The notes beneath the pieces are model-generated. The model saw nothing but the letters and a program-made list of their open reading frames with translations. It searched no databases and was not told where the DNA came from. DNA of 64,000 nucleotides from a bacterium. Its GTDB lineage: Bacteria > Desulfobacterota > Deferrisomatia > Deferrisomatales > Deferrisomataceae. Where the stretch lies: assembly GCA_027021615.1 (NCBI GenBank), contig JALUTY010000087.1:1-64000 (forward strand), given 5' to 3'. Below are positions 24,514-33,110 of this stretch, piece by piece. Positions within the stretch are counted from its first letter, which is position 1. Every line of letters starts with the position of its first letter. The position numbers were made by a program, and so were the translations under genes.

Positions 24514-25686
24514 TCAGTCCTCAAACGCCTCGCCCACCAGCTGCACCACGTCCACCACCCGCAGCCGGGCCCGCAGCCGGCGCGCGGCGTCGGCCAGCAC
24601 CTGGACGCACTGCTGGCACGCCGTGGCCAGCACCGAGGCGCCGGTGTCCAAGGCCTCCCGCACCCGCCGGCCGGCAAGGGCCCGCGCGAGCTCCGGGTCG
24701 AGGGCCTGGAGGTTCCCCCCGCCGCCGCAGCACCGGGCCAGCTCCCGGGTGTGGGCCATCTCCACGAGCCGCACCCCGGGGAGCCTCCGGAGCACCTCCC
24801 GGGGGGCGTCGTACACCCCCAGGTTCCGGCCCAGGTCACAGGGGTCGTGGTAGGTGACCACCGCGTCTAGGGGCTCGGCCTCGGCCGGGTCCAGGGCCCC
24901 CTCGTCCATGCACCGCAGCAGGTACCGGGTGAGGTGCAGCACCTCAAACCCCAGGGCGCCGCCCGCCGCCCCGGGGTAGGTGTGGGTCCAGGTGTGGAGG
25001 CACGAGGGGCAGCCCGTCACCAGGGTCCCGACCCCCGACCCCCGGACCGCCTCGATGTTGTGCCGGATCACCTCCCTCGCCCGAGCCCCCATGCCGGCCG
25101 CGATCAGGGGGAACCCGCAGCAGCGCTCCCGGGGCCCGAGCACGGCCACCGGCCGGCCCATCCGGGCCGAGAGCCCGGCGAAGCTCACCGGAATGCCGGT
25201 GACCATGGGGTAGAACGAGGCCACACACCCCACGAAGTAGCCCACCGGCGAGGCCGGGTCCACGGCGGCCCCGGCCTCCTCCACCTCGTCGAGCCAGTCC
25301 GCCCGGCAGGCGTTGTCGAAGGGGCTCACGTTGCCCCGCTCGGCCACGGCCCCGGCCAGGGCCAGGTAGGGCTCCGGGGACCGGCCCGCGGCCCCGATCT
25401 CGCGGCGAAGGTCCAGCAGGAACCGTCGGGTGTCGATCTCCGCCGGGCACGCGTGCCGGCAGCCCCCGCACAGGGTGCACTCCAGGGCCCTTCGGACCGA
25501 GGCCGGGTCGAGGCCGCCCCCGCCCCCCAGCGCCCGCCGGGCCAGCTCGACCCGGCCCCGGGGGCTCGCCGACTCCCACCCGATCTCGGCGTACACCGGG
25601 CACGCCATGCGGCAGGCGCCGCACCGGGCGCAGATCCGGGCCTCCTCCGGAAGACCCCGGTAGGGGTTCCCGCCGGCGGCGGTCAC
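24514..25686 (-). CDS. CCG-domain Fe-S oxidoreductase (GlcF/HdrD-like)
   Basis: A 390-aa protein with two 4Fe-4S motifs (CARCGACRMACP; CTLCGGCRHACP), followed by two CCG domains (GPRERCCGFPL; TRELARCCGGGGN). This is the layout of glycolate-oxidase GlcF and heterodisulfide-reductase HdrD subunits, which pass electrons from a flavoprotein or reduce disulfides. It starts with GTG at 25,686 overlapping the stop of the GlcD-like gene (GTGA), so the two are coupled. Flanking GcvH-like carriers suggest a dihydrolipoyl substrate. Confidence 0.9.
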   Translation of the reverse strand: MTAAGGNPYRGLPEEARICARCGACRMACPVYAEIGWESASPRGRVELARRALGGGGGLDPASVRRALECTLCGGCRHACPAEIDTRRFLLDLRREIGAAGRSPEPYLALAGAVAERGNVSPFDNACRADWLDEVEEAGAAVDPASPVGYFVGCVASFYPMVTGIPVSFAGLSARMGRPVAVLGPRERCCGFPLIAAGMGARAREVIRHNIEAVRGSGVGTLVTGCPSCLHTWTHTYPGAAGGALGFEVLHLTRYLLRCMDEGALDPAEAEPLDAVVTYHDPCDLGRNLGVYDAPREVLRRLPGVRLVEMAHTRELARCCGGGGNLQALDPELARALAGRRVREALDTGASVLATACQQCVQVLADAARRLRARLRVVDVVQLVGEAFED

Positions 25687-27128
25687 CGGGCGCCCCCCAG
25701 GGCCACGGCGAGCCGCCGGAGCCCCGACAGGAGCCCCATGGCCGCCGGGAAGACCACCGGCCCCAGGAGGAGGGGCGGTCCGTACACCTTGCCGGGGTTC
25801 AGAAGCCCCCCGGGGTCCAGCAGGGCCTTGCGCCTCCGGAGCTCCCGGAGCTCCCCGGCCCCCCGGGCCCTGGCGACGTGGGGCGTGTTCCACAGCCCCA
25901 CGCCGTAGGGAGCCCCGCCGAGATCGATCCCCGCGTCGTAGAGCCCCTTGAGCAGGCTCAGGTCCATCAGGTACCGGGCGGACCGGCGCCCGTCGGCAGG
26001 GTACAGGGTCACGACCAGAGCCCGGTCCCGGGACACCACGTGGGCGTAGCTGGCCATCCCGGTCCGGTGGCGCCGGCCCAGCGACCGGCACCGCTCCAGG
26101 TAGGCCGGCAGGCCCCCGAGGGGAAGGAGCAGCTCCGCCCCCAGGAGCCCCGGGAGCACCCGCTTGACCCGGAGCGAGCGGAACCGGGCCCCCCACTCCC
26201 CCCGGGCGGCCGGCTCCGGCAGGAGCGCGGCGCCGTGCCGGGAGGACAGGCGCCGGACCAGGTCCCCTGCCGCGGAGACGGCCCCGGCCGGTCCCTCCAG
26301 GTCCACCGCCAGGGTGGCTGCGGCCCTGTCGGACACGAGCCGGTTGTAGCCCGGGCCGCTGAGGTGCAGGTTGAACAGGGCATCCCCCGCCCGCTCCGCC
26401 AGGTCCCGGGCGAGCGCCACCAGGGGGGCCGGGTCCGGCGCCTCCACCAGGTGGTGGCCCTCCGCCTCCGGGACCCGGCGCACCCGAAGCCGCACCCCGG
26501 TCACCACCCCGAGGGTCCCCTCGGAACCGGCGAACCAGCCCAGGGGTGGCTCGCTCCGCCCGGTGACCCGAACGACCCACCCGTCGGCCAGCACCACCTC
26601 GGCCGCCTCCACCAGGCCGGCCAGGGGGCCGTGGCGAAGGCTCCCGATCCCGAGCCCGCCCATGGCGAGCCACCCCCCCACGGTGGCCGTGGGGGCGCTG
26701 CTGGGGTAGGAGCACACCGCCAGCCCCCGGCGCCGCAGGTCCCGGTCCAAGTCGAGCCACGCCGTCCCCGGCGCCACCCACGCGGTGCCCCGCTCCGGGT
26801 CCACCTTCCCCAGGCCCCGGAAGCCGTTCATGTCGAGCACCACGCCCCCACGGAACGGAACGGCGTTCCCGTAGGCCGTGGACCCTCCCCCCCGGGGGAC
26901 CACCGGGGTGCCCGTGGCCGCGGCCCACCGCACGATCCGGGCCACCTCCCCGGTGCTCACCGGCCGGACCACCAGGTCCGGGACGGGCCGCGCCACGAGC
27001 CCCATCACGGCGCCGGGCACGTCGGCCATGTCCCGGGCGTAGAACCCCCGCTCGAAGGCCGAGTCGGTGGCCCGGTCCCCGAGCTCCCGGAGAAGCTCGG
27101 CCGTGCCCGGGATCCGGCCCTCCGGCAC
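25683..27128 (-). CDS. FAD-binding oxidase, GlcD-like
   Basis: A 481-aa flavoprotein of the PCMH/VAO type. PVSTGEVARIVRWAAATGTP then VVPRGGGSTAYGNAVPF form the FAD-binding fold, followed by SAPTATVGGWLAMGGLGIGS, and a C-terminal FAD-oxidase domain ends with the family's LLDPGGLLNPGKVYGPP. Known relatives oxidise glycolate, lactate or other 2-hydroxyacids. It lies 3 nt after the GcvH-like gene at 27,132 and is coupled to the CCG Fe-S gene, making a four-gene unit. Substrate unknown. Confidence 0.9.
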   Translation of the reverse strand: MPEGRIPGTAELLRELGDRATDSAFERGFYARDMADVPGAVMGLVARPVPDLVVRPVSTGEVARIVRWAAATGTPVVPRGGGSTAYGNAVPFRGGVVLDMNGFRGLGKVDPERGTAWVAPGTAWLDLDRDLRRRGLAVCSYPSSAPTATVGGWLAMGGLGIGSLRHGPLAGLVEAAEVVLADGWVVRVTGRSEPPLGWFAGSEGTLGVVTGVRLRVRRVPEAEGHHLVEAPDPAPLVALARDLAERAGDALFNLHLSGPGYNRLVSDRAAATLAVDLEGPAGAVSAAGDLVRRLSSRHGAALLPEPAARGEWGARFRSLRVKRVLPGLLGAELLLPLGGLPAYLERCRSLGRRHRTGMASYAHVVSRDRALVVTLYPADGRRSARYLMDLSLLKGLYDAGIDLGGAPYGVGLWNTPHVARARGAGELRELRRRKALLDPGGLLNPGKVYGPPLLLGPVVFPAAMGLLSGLRRLAVALGGAR

Positions 27129-27131
27129 GCC

Positions 27132-27563
27132 TCAGCCCTTTTCCGCGTGCCGGGCGATCTCGTCCCGGAGCCACGCGGCCGCCCGCTCTCCCCCCGGGAT
27201 CAGTTCCGCCAGGTCGGTCTCGAGGTCGTCGGGCTCGAGCACCGCGATCCAGCCCTCGCCGTAGCAGTCCCGGTTGATCAGGCTGGGCTCGAACACCAAG
27301 GCCTCGTTCGCCTCCACCACCGTGCCCTGCACCGGGGTGCGCAGCTTCCCCGCCCACTTGCCCGACTGGATCGAGAAGAACACCTTGCCCCTCCGGAAGC
27401 TCCGGCCCACCCTGGGCACCTTCACAAACGAGATCTCCCCGGCCAGCTTCTGGGCGAAGTCGTCGAGCCCCACCCGCACCCGTCCCCCCTCCAACCGCAC
27501 CCAGGCGTGCTCGTCGGTGTAGTAGAGGTCGTCGGGCAGCTCGTACCCATCGATCACGGCCAT
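27132..27563 (-). CDS. GcvH-like lipoyl carrier protein (2)
   Basis: A 143-aa H-protein with YYTDEHAWVRLEGGRVRVGL, which is the canonical 'HEWv...vGit' start, and FFSIQSGKWAGKLRTPVQGT, placing the lipoyl lysine at K69. It differs clearly from the carrier at 24,007 but shares the GKW(A/V)G(K/R) motif around the lysine. It heads the GcvH-FAD-FeS-GcvH unit. The start at 27,563 follows AAGGAGGG. Confidence 0.9.
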   Translation of the reverse strand: MAVIDGYELPDDLYYTDEHAWVRLEGGRVRVGLDDFAQKLAGEISFVKVPRVGRSFRRGKVFFSIQSGKWAGKLRTPVQGTVVEANEALVFEPSLINRDCYGEGWIAVLEPDDLETDLAELIPGGERAAAWLRDEIARHAEKG

Positions 27564-27571
27564 GGGCCCTC

Positions 27572-27750
27572 CTTCCATGTAACTTCCGCTGGGACGCTAG
27601 GACGCTGGGACGCGGGGAAGCATGAAAACCTCTGGGATTCCCACGCGTTCTAGGCATCACTCTTCCATGTAACTTCCGCTAGGACGCTGGGAGGCTGGGA
27701 CGCTGGGACGCTTGAAATCCTCTGGGATTCCCATGCGTTCCAGGCATCAC
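27572..27750 (+). repeat. Two tandem copies of a ~90-bp repeat
   Basis: Two units, 27,572-27,660 and 27,662-27,750, each begin CTTCCATGTAACTTCCGCT. Each continues with a variable run of GGACGCT-type octamers and ends GGGATTCCCACGCGTTC(C/T)AGGCATCAC or close to it (quoted in part). A third copy is at 46,845-46,933. The whole gap 27,564-28,276 has no credible gene. Confidence 0.85.
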
Positions 27751-27851
27751 CATACCTCTTTGCCTCCATCTCATGCCCGCCACGGGCGATGGCCCCGGAC
27801 CAACGCAAGTTACCCTTCTCCGTTGTAGGGTCGCGCAGCGCCCGAAGGGGG

Positions 27852-28117
27852 CTTCCATGGAACTTCATTGCCCGGGGCCCCTGCGCCCCCGGGCTTTGGC
27901 GCCGGTGGGGGCTGTGGGTGGGCCGCCCGATCCGGGGGGCGCGAATCCGGCATTCGAACCGCCGCGGCAACGAGGCTTCGGATGCCCGGGTGCCACAGTG
28001 GATCGACAACGGCGCCTCCGGGACACGGCAGGCCGCGGCGGCACTGGAGGTGGTGCACCCCCCTTCCCAGGTGACCCACCCACAGCCCAAGGGTTCCTGT
28101 GCGGGTGGAAACGTCGG
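27852..28117 (+). repeat. 265-bp dispersed element, copy 1
   Basis: This block recurs at 46,935-47,198 with roughly 90% identity by eye, over almost exactly the same length. Both start CTTCCATGGAACTTCATTGCC and end GGAAACGTCGG, shortened here. In both places the ~90-bp GGACGCT repeat lies to the left. No transposase, terminal inverted repeats or target duplication were recognised. Open frames inside differ between copies and look non-coding. 28,118-28,276 shows only CCTCGAGGTTTTTT and a GC hairpin near 28,190. Confidence 0.85.
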
Positions 28118-28276
28118 CCGCCAGGCCCCCCCTACTGCTGCTGCAGAGAGACCTCGAGGTTTTTTCTAGTCTCTAGTCTCTGGACGGCCCCGCAGGGGCC
28201 CGGGGCCTTCCCGGAAAAAGTCCCGCCACAGATCACGAGGCCGTCCCCGCGGAGGCGCTCGGTCCGGGCAGCGGGA

Positions 28277-29230
28277 TCAGGCCATGCTGCAGCACCGCTC
28301 CACGAAACGGCACCGAAGCCCCCGGCCCGCCGCGTGACGAACCGTGTCCTCGGCCGGGAACGCCAGGCTGTTCACCCCCGCGTCCACCAGGCACCGCTCC
28401 AGGGCCTTCCTGCCGGGGCCGTGGGGCCGGGCGCACCCGAACGAGACCCGGGCCCGTGGGCTCGTCACCCTGGCCAGGGCCGCCAGGGCCGCCACCGCCC
28501 CGGGCTCCGGGCCCTCCACCCCCTCCATGGGGGTCCCCGGCAGGGGCTTCAGGGCCACCAGGACGAGCCGCTCCACCCCAAGGCGCCCCAGGGCCTCCAG
28601 GGCCCGGGGCTCCCCCCGGATCCGCCCGAAGTGGAGGCCCACCACCACGTGGGGGGCCACGGCGAGCCCCGCCTCCACCAGGTGCGCGAGGCTCCGGAGG
28701 TGGTCGTCGAGGCCCCGGTCCAGGTGCAGGACCTCCCGGGCGGTATCCGGGTCGCCCACCACGTCCGCCAGCACCTGGTCCACCCCGGCATCCCGAAGGG
28801 CCCCGGCCTCGGACCGGGTGACCAGCCCGGTGTGGGCCAGCACCGTGAGCCCCAGGGCCTTGAGGGCCGGCACCGTGGGGAGGAAGGGCCCCAGGGGCAC
28901 CCGGCCCTGCTCGTCGCACCCCCCCGTGAGGAGGATGCCAGAGGCGCCCCGCCGGGCCAGCACCGACCCGACCCGCTCCAGGTGACCTGGGTCCCGAACC
29001 GGGATCATGCCCTCCAGGAGCCGGCCCCGGCAGTGCTCGCACCCCAGGCGGCACCCCGCGCCGGTCACGCTCACGGCCGCGAAGGACTCGCGCCGGTTGG
29101 TGTGGGCCGAGGTGTCGTACCGGATCATCCCGGGCACGGCAAACGTGATCTCGTCCGGGAAGTGGGCCCGGCGCACCGCCCACGCCCGGGCCAGGGCCCG
29201 GTCCAGGGGCTCCCCTGGAGCCCCGGTCAC
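28277..29230 (-). CDS. lipS2: LipS2-like radical SAM lipoyl synthase subunit
   Basis: A 317-aa radical SAM protein with C60-x3-C64-x2-C67 (GAGCRLGCEHCRGR) and a triose-isomerase-like body (GILLTGGCDEQGRVP). The LipS1/LipS2 pair inserts two sulfur atoms into protein-bound octanoate and replaces LipA in several prokaryotes (established by recent work). The assignment rests on pairing with the radical SAM gene upstream and on LipT-like and lipoate-ligase genes in the same operon. GTG start at 29,230 overlaps the lipS1 stop. Confidence 0.75.
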   Translation of the reverse strand: MTGAPGEPLDRALARAWAVRRAHFPDEITFAVPGMIRYDTSAHTNRRESFAAVSVTGAGCRLGCEHCRGRLLEGMIPVRDPGHLERVGSVLARRGASGILLTGGCDEQGRVPLGPFLPTVPALKALGLTVLAHTGLVTRSEAGALRDAGVDQVLADVVGDPDTAREVLHLDRGLDDHLRSLAHLVEAGLAVAPHVVVGLHFGRIRGEPRALEALGRLGVERLVLVALKPLPGTPMEGVEGPEPGAVAALAALARVTSPRARVSFGCARPHGPGRKALERCLVDAGVNSLAFPAEDTVRHAAGRGLRCRFVERCCSMA

Positions 29231-30300
29231 GGTTCCGGCCCTTCCAGGCCCAGCTCCCGGGCCACGGCCTCCAGGTCCTCCGGGCCGGGCCGGAAGGGGT
29301 AGTTGTAGAGCACCCCCCCGGGCCGCTCGTTCCCGTAGGGGCGGTTGCACGCCACCCCGCCGTCGGGCCCCGGGCATCCCGAGGTCATGAAGGCCGCCCC
29401 GTCCCGGAGCAGCGGGCCCGGGTCGGCACCGAACGAGACGATCCGGCCCGACCGGTCGAAGGCCATCTCGTCGGGCCCCAGCCGGTGCTCCACGATCAGG
29501 TGCCGGGCCACCTGGACCCGGCGGTACCGGTCCACGGGGGGCTGCCCCCGGCGGGCCAGGCGGCTTCCCGGCTCGGGGAAGAACGAGAACAGGTGGGGCA
29601 CCGCCCCGGCGTCCCGGGTCCGCCGGATCGCCCCGACCATCTCGCGCTCGGTCTCCCCCAGGCCCACGATCAGGTGCACGCTCACCCGGCCCGGGCCGAA
29701 CGTCCCCACGGCCTCGTGCACCGCGGCCCAGTACCGGTCCCACCGGTGGGCGCCGCCCACCCCGCGCCCCCGGTGGCGCTCGAAGAGCTCCGGGGTGGCC
29801 GCGTCCACGGCCACCCCCACGCAGTCCGCCCCGGCCCGCCGCAGCGCCTTGGGCCAGCCCGCCCCCGGGAGCGCCGTGGGCGCCACCAGGGCGCTCACCG
29901 CGAGCCCCGTGGCCCGCCGGACCCGGCGAATCACCCCCAGCGCGTCCTCGAAGGCCCCGGGCCGGGTGACCATGGACACGCACGCCCGCCGCAGCCTGCC
30001 CTGCCTGGCCCGGGCGCGGGTCAGGATCTCGTCCAGGGGGTAGGCGGGCCACCCCACCCGGATGAAGGTCCGGCCGGCACCCTCCGTCCGGCGGTCCCGG
30101 GCCAGCCCGCAGTAGCTGCACCGCCCCGTGCACCCCCGGGCGTAGGTGAGGAGCAGGTTCAGGCACCCAAGCCGTGCCCCCCGGTGGAACCGGCCGGGCT
30201 TGAGCCCCAGGGTCATGGCCGCCGCCAGGCTCGTCCGGACCCACTCCGGGCTCTCCCCCTTCCCGGGAACCCCGCCCCCGCCCGCCGTCAACGTGACCAC
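29227..30300 (-). CDS. lipS1: LipS1-like radical SAM lipoyl synthase subunit
   Basis: A 357-aa biotin-synthase-like radical SAM protein with C57-x3-C61-x2-C64 (ARGCTGRCSYCGLAR) and later VSVHLIVGLGETEREMV, typical of this superfamily. A C-terminal Cys-containing segment (MTSGCPGPDGGVACNRPYGN) could hold the auxiliary cluster. It is the partner of the LipS2-like protein. GTG start near 30,300, with GGAGAGAG upstream; 127 nt separate it from the LipT-like gene. Confidence 0.75.
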   Translation of the reverse strand: MVTLTAGGGGVPGKGESPEWVRTSLAAAMTLGLKPGRFHRGARLGCLNLLLTYARGCTGRCSYCGLARDRRTEGAGRTFIRVGWPAYPLDEILTRARARQGRLRRACVSMVTRPGAFEDALGVIRRVRRATGLAVSALVAPTALPGAGWPKALRRAGADCVGVAVDAATPELFERHRGRGVGGAHRWDRYWAAVHEAVGTFGPGRVSVHLIVGLGETEREMVGAIRRTRDAGAVPHLFSFFPEPGSRLARRGQPPVDRYRRVQVARHLIVEHRLGPDEMAFDRSGRIVSFGADPGPLLRDGAAFMTSGCPGPDGGVACNRPYGNERPGGVLYNYPFRPGPEDLEAVARELGLEGPEP

Positions 30301-30426
30301 CTCTCGGCTCTCTCCTTCCCAGCGCCCTGGCTGGAAGGCTGGGAGGCCGAGGACCTCCTCGCTTCCGCAACGCCGGAGGCGGCCCCGGCCGGGTGCCCCA
30401 GACCGGAAACGCCGCCGCCCTGCCGC

Positions 30427-31503
30427 CTAGCCGCCCTGCCGATAGTACTCCCCGAACGCTGCCCAGGTCCGTCGCACCAGGTCGTCGTGCGGCCCACCGG
30501 ACCGGCAGCCCTCCCGGTACAAGGCCCGCCGCCGGACCGCCCGGACGAGGGTCGGCCCGAGCCGCTCCGCCAGGGCCGGGGCGTACTCCCCCAACGCCCT
30601 GGCATCACCCCCGGCCGCCCGGGCCGCGAGCCTGCCCGCCAGGATGCCCCCCACCAGGGCGTGGTGGATGCCCGCCCCGGTGACGGGGTGGGTGTGCCCG
30701 GCGGCGTCGCCCACCAGCACGACGTTGCCCCCCTGAACCCGGGGCCTGGGGCCCCCAACCGGGATCCACCCGCCGGTGCGGCACACGGGCGCACCGGCGC
30801 GCACCGCGCCCCGGGCCGTGAGCAGGGCCAGAAGGGCCTCGAGACCCTCCCGGGGGCCCGTGCCGAGACCCGGCTCCACGGCCGCCCCGGCGTTGGCCAC
30901 CTCCCCCTTGGGGAAGAGCCAGCCGTACCCCCCGGGCCACCGGGGCCCGAAGAAGACCTCCGCGTCGGCCGCGGGCCGGGCCAGCCGGACCACCGCCTGG
31001 ACCCCGGCGGCCCGGGGCTGGGGAGGGTTGCCGATCCACCGGGCCACCGCAGAGGTCGGGCCGTCGGCCCCGATCACCACGGCCGCCCTCACCCGCACCG
31101 CCGCCCCCCCCACGGCCACGAGCACGTCCCCCCCCTCGCGGCCCACCGCGCGCGCCCCGGTCCACACCACGGCTCCGGCCGCCACCGCCCGGCGCACCAG
31201 GGCCCGGTCGAGCCGGTCCCGGTGGAGAACATACCCGGGGGCCCGGGTCACCTCCACCGCACCGGACGGCAGGTGTGTCACGAGCCGCGCCACCCGCCCG
31301 GCCACCGCCCCCGGAGGGAGTTCCATCACCCCGGCCGCGGCCAGGGGCACGTGCTCGGCGCACCGGACCGGTGCCCCCACCCGGCGCCGCCGCTCCACCA
31401 GGAGCACCCTTGCACCGGCCCGGGCCGCCTCCCGGGCCGCGGCCGCGCCCCCGGGCCCGGCCCCCACCACCAGCACGTCCACCTCGTGCCGCCGGGCGCT
31501 CAC
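30427..31503 (-). CDS. lipT: LipT-like FAD oxidoreductase (geranylgeranyl-reductase fold)
   Basis: A 358-aa flavoprotein with an N-terminal dinucleotide fold VDVLVVGAGPGGAAAAREAA and the second FAD motif VVLVGDAAGHTHPVTGAGI. In LipS1/S2 lipoylation loci such a protein, LipT, accompanies the synthases and is thought to supply their electrons (family knowledge). Context rather than sequence supports this over a true geranylgeranyl reductase. GTG start at 31,503 overlaps the stop of the ligase-DUF116 gene. Confidence 0.75.
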   Translation of the reverse strand: MSARRHEVDVLVVGAGPGGAAAAREAARAGARVLLVERRRRVGAPVRCAEHVPLAAAGVMELPPGAVAGRVARLVTHLPSGAVEVTRAPGYVLHRDRLDRALVRRAVAAGAVVWTGARAVGREGGDVLVAVGGAAVRVRAAVVIGADGPTSAVARWIGNPPQPRAAGVQAVVRLARPAADAEVFFGPRWPGGYGWLFPKGEVANAGAAVEPGLGTGPREGLEALLALLTARGAVRAGAPVCRTGGWIPVGGPRPRVQGGNVVLVGDAAGHTHPVTGAGIHHALVGGILAGRLAARAAGGDARALGEYAPALAERLGPTLVRAVRRRALYREGCRSGGPHDDLVRRTWAAFGEYYRQGG

Positions 31504-33110
31504 GCCGAGGCCGTCCCCTCCCGGCCCCGGAGCCCCGCCCGGGGGCCCGCCACCCGCCGCAGTACCTTCTCCAGCAGCCCCACCTTGAGCTCGGTCCGGC
31601 GCCGGAAGGCCCCGGACTTGGCCTCCCCCAGGAGCCCCAGCTCGTAGCAGGTGGTGCTGTCCACGTCCACCAGCACCCCGGGAAGGCCTGCCTCCTCGAA
31701 GTCGTCGGCGTGCTTGGCGTAGAAGGCCTCGCAGCAGCAACCCACGAACCCCGAGGTCCCCTGCCTCCGCTCCCGCTCCAGCACCTTCCGGAGCTCTTCG
31801 TAGCTGGTGATGCTCACCGCCCTCAGGCCCAGGGCCTCGGCCAGGCCGTAGGCCTCCCCCACGGTGCACTCCCCGCACCTGGCGCACCCGTCGCGGCTGC
31901 GCCAGGGGCACCCGGGCCGCTTGGCGCAGTAGGGCAGCAGCACCACCACCTCCCCCCGGGGCTCCAAGCCCGGGCTCGCGGCAAAGCTCAGGGCGTTGGC
32001 CTCGTCCACCGTGAGCCCCTGCTCCACCAGGGCGAGCCGCGACAGGGCCTTCTCCACGGCCCGGCAGAAGTCCTCGGGCGCGCACCCCGTGACCCGCACG
32101 CCGCCCCTGTGGAAGACCCGGCCCACCGCGTCCCGCAGCGCCCGGGGGTGGAACGGGGCGTCCTTGAGGGCGGCCTCCAGGTCGAGCACGGCCCGGGGCG
32201 GGCTCGTGAAGAAGTCCCCGGTGATCAGGACCTGGCGGATCCGGCGGGCCCGGGCGTCGGCCATCAGGCTCACCCGGATGAGCCCCCCGGGGGTGGGGTG
32301 GACGGCCCGGAGCTCCAGGCGGTGGAGGAAGGGCCGGCGCACGCCGTACACCCACCGGGCGGACCCGAACCGGGGAAGCAGCTCCCGGAGCAGCCGCTCC
32401 TCCCGGGGGGACGGGCCCGCGGCCCGCAGCGTGATCCCCAGGACCCTCCGGAACCCCGAGGCCAGGGCCCGCTTGACCGCCCCCGTGTCCGGCGCCGGTC
32501 GGAGCTCCCGCCCGAGCCAGGTGACCCGCTCCCGGATGGAGTCGATCTCCTTGTCCCGGAGCTTCTCGGCCGGCACCCTCAGGGCCCGGACCATGGCCTC
32601 CACGTCGAAGTCCACGAGAAGGGTCCCCTGGAACAGGAACGCCCGGCGCCCCTCGGTGCCCCCGGTGCCCGAGATCTTCCGGCCCCGGACCTCGATGTCG
32701 TTCCGGGGCCGGAACGACGCCGGGAGCCCCAGGGACCGCAGGCCCTCCACGGCGGCCTCGCACAGGAGCCGGTGGAGCCTCTCGGGCCGGGCCGGGAGCC
32801 CCGCGGCGTCCCTGGGGGCGATCACCTCCCAGCCGAGCTGGCCCGGGCCACACAGGATGGCCCCCCCTCCGGTGATCCGCCGGTTGATCCCGATCCCCCG
32901 CTCCCGGCAGTAGGCCTCCCGGACCTCCAGCTCCACCGCCTGGTTGAACCCCACCAGCACGCAGGGCTCCGACCACTCCAGGAACCGCAGGGTGGCGGGG
33001 CTCGCCCCCTCGTCGCAGGCCGTGAGCAGGGCCTGGTCAAAGGCCATGTTCTCGGCCGCGCCCAGGGGGCCGGTGTCCAGGAGCCGCCAGGGCCGCACCG
33101 GGGCGCTCAT
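31500..33110 (-). CDS. Lipoate ligase-like protein fused to DUF116
   Basis: A 536-aa two-part protein. The N-terminal part is a lipoate/octanoate ligase fold: CVLVGFNQAVELEV, RRITGGGAILCGPGQLGWEV (nucleotide loop) and RNDIEVRGRKISGTGG with the binding lysine. An LplB-like segment follows. From about residue 380 a Cys-rich DUF116 domain is seen: LPYCAKRPGCPWRS, CARCGEC, GFVGCCCEAFY. This may bind an Fe-S cluster or handle sulfur. It probably attaches octanoate or lipoate to the carriers of this locus. The start overlaps the preceding ligase stop (33,110-33,107). Confidence 0.8.
   Translation of the reverse strand: MSAPVRPWRLLDTGPLGAAENMAFDQALLTACDEGASPATLRFLEWSEPCVLVGFNQAVELEVREAYCRERGIGINRRITGGGAILCGPGQLGWEVIAPRDAAGLPARPERLHRLLCEAAVEGLRSLGLPASFRPRNDIEVRGRKISGTGGTEGRRAFLFQGTLLVDFDVEAMVRALRVPAEKLRDKEIDSIRERVTWLGRELRPAPDTGAVKRALASGFRRVLGITLRAAGPSPREERLLRELLPRFGSARWVYGVRRPFLHRLELRAVHPTPGGLIRVSLMADARARRIRQVLITGDFFTSPPRAVLDLEAALKDAPFHPRALRDAVGRVFHRGGVRVTGCAPEDFCRAVEKALSRLALVEQGLTVDEANALSFAASPGLEPRGEVVVLLPYCAKRPGCPWRSRDGCARCGECTVGEAYGLAEALGLRAVSITSYEELRKVLERERRQGTSGFVGCCCEAFYAKHADDFEEAGLPGVLVDVDSTTCYELGLLGEAKSGAFRRRTELKVGLLEKVLRRVAGPRAGLRGREGTASA

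Noticed and set aside
27810-28079. Open frames inside the 265-bp element (also 46,838-47,164)
   Set aside because: Frames differ between copies, starts are not shared, and substitutions and indels do not follow a codon pattern. Treated as a repeat.
28140-28180. Terminator at CCTCGAGGTTTTTT
   Set aside because: Only a 4-bp self-complementary stem, and on the plus strand where no plus-strand gene ends.
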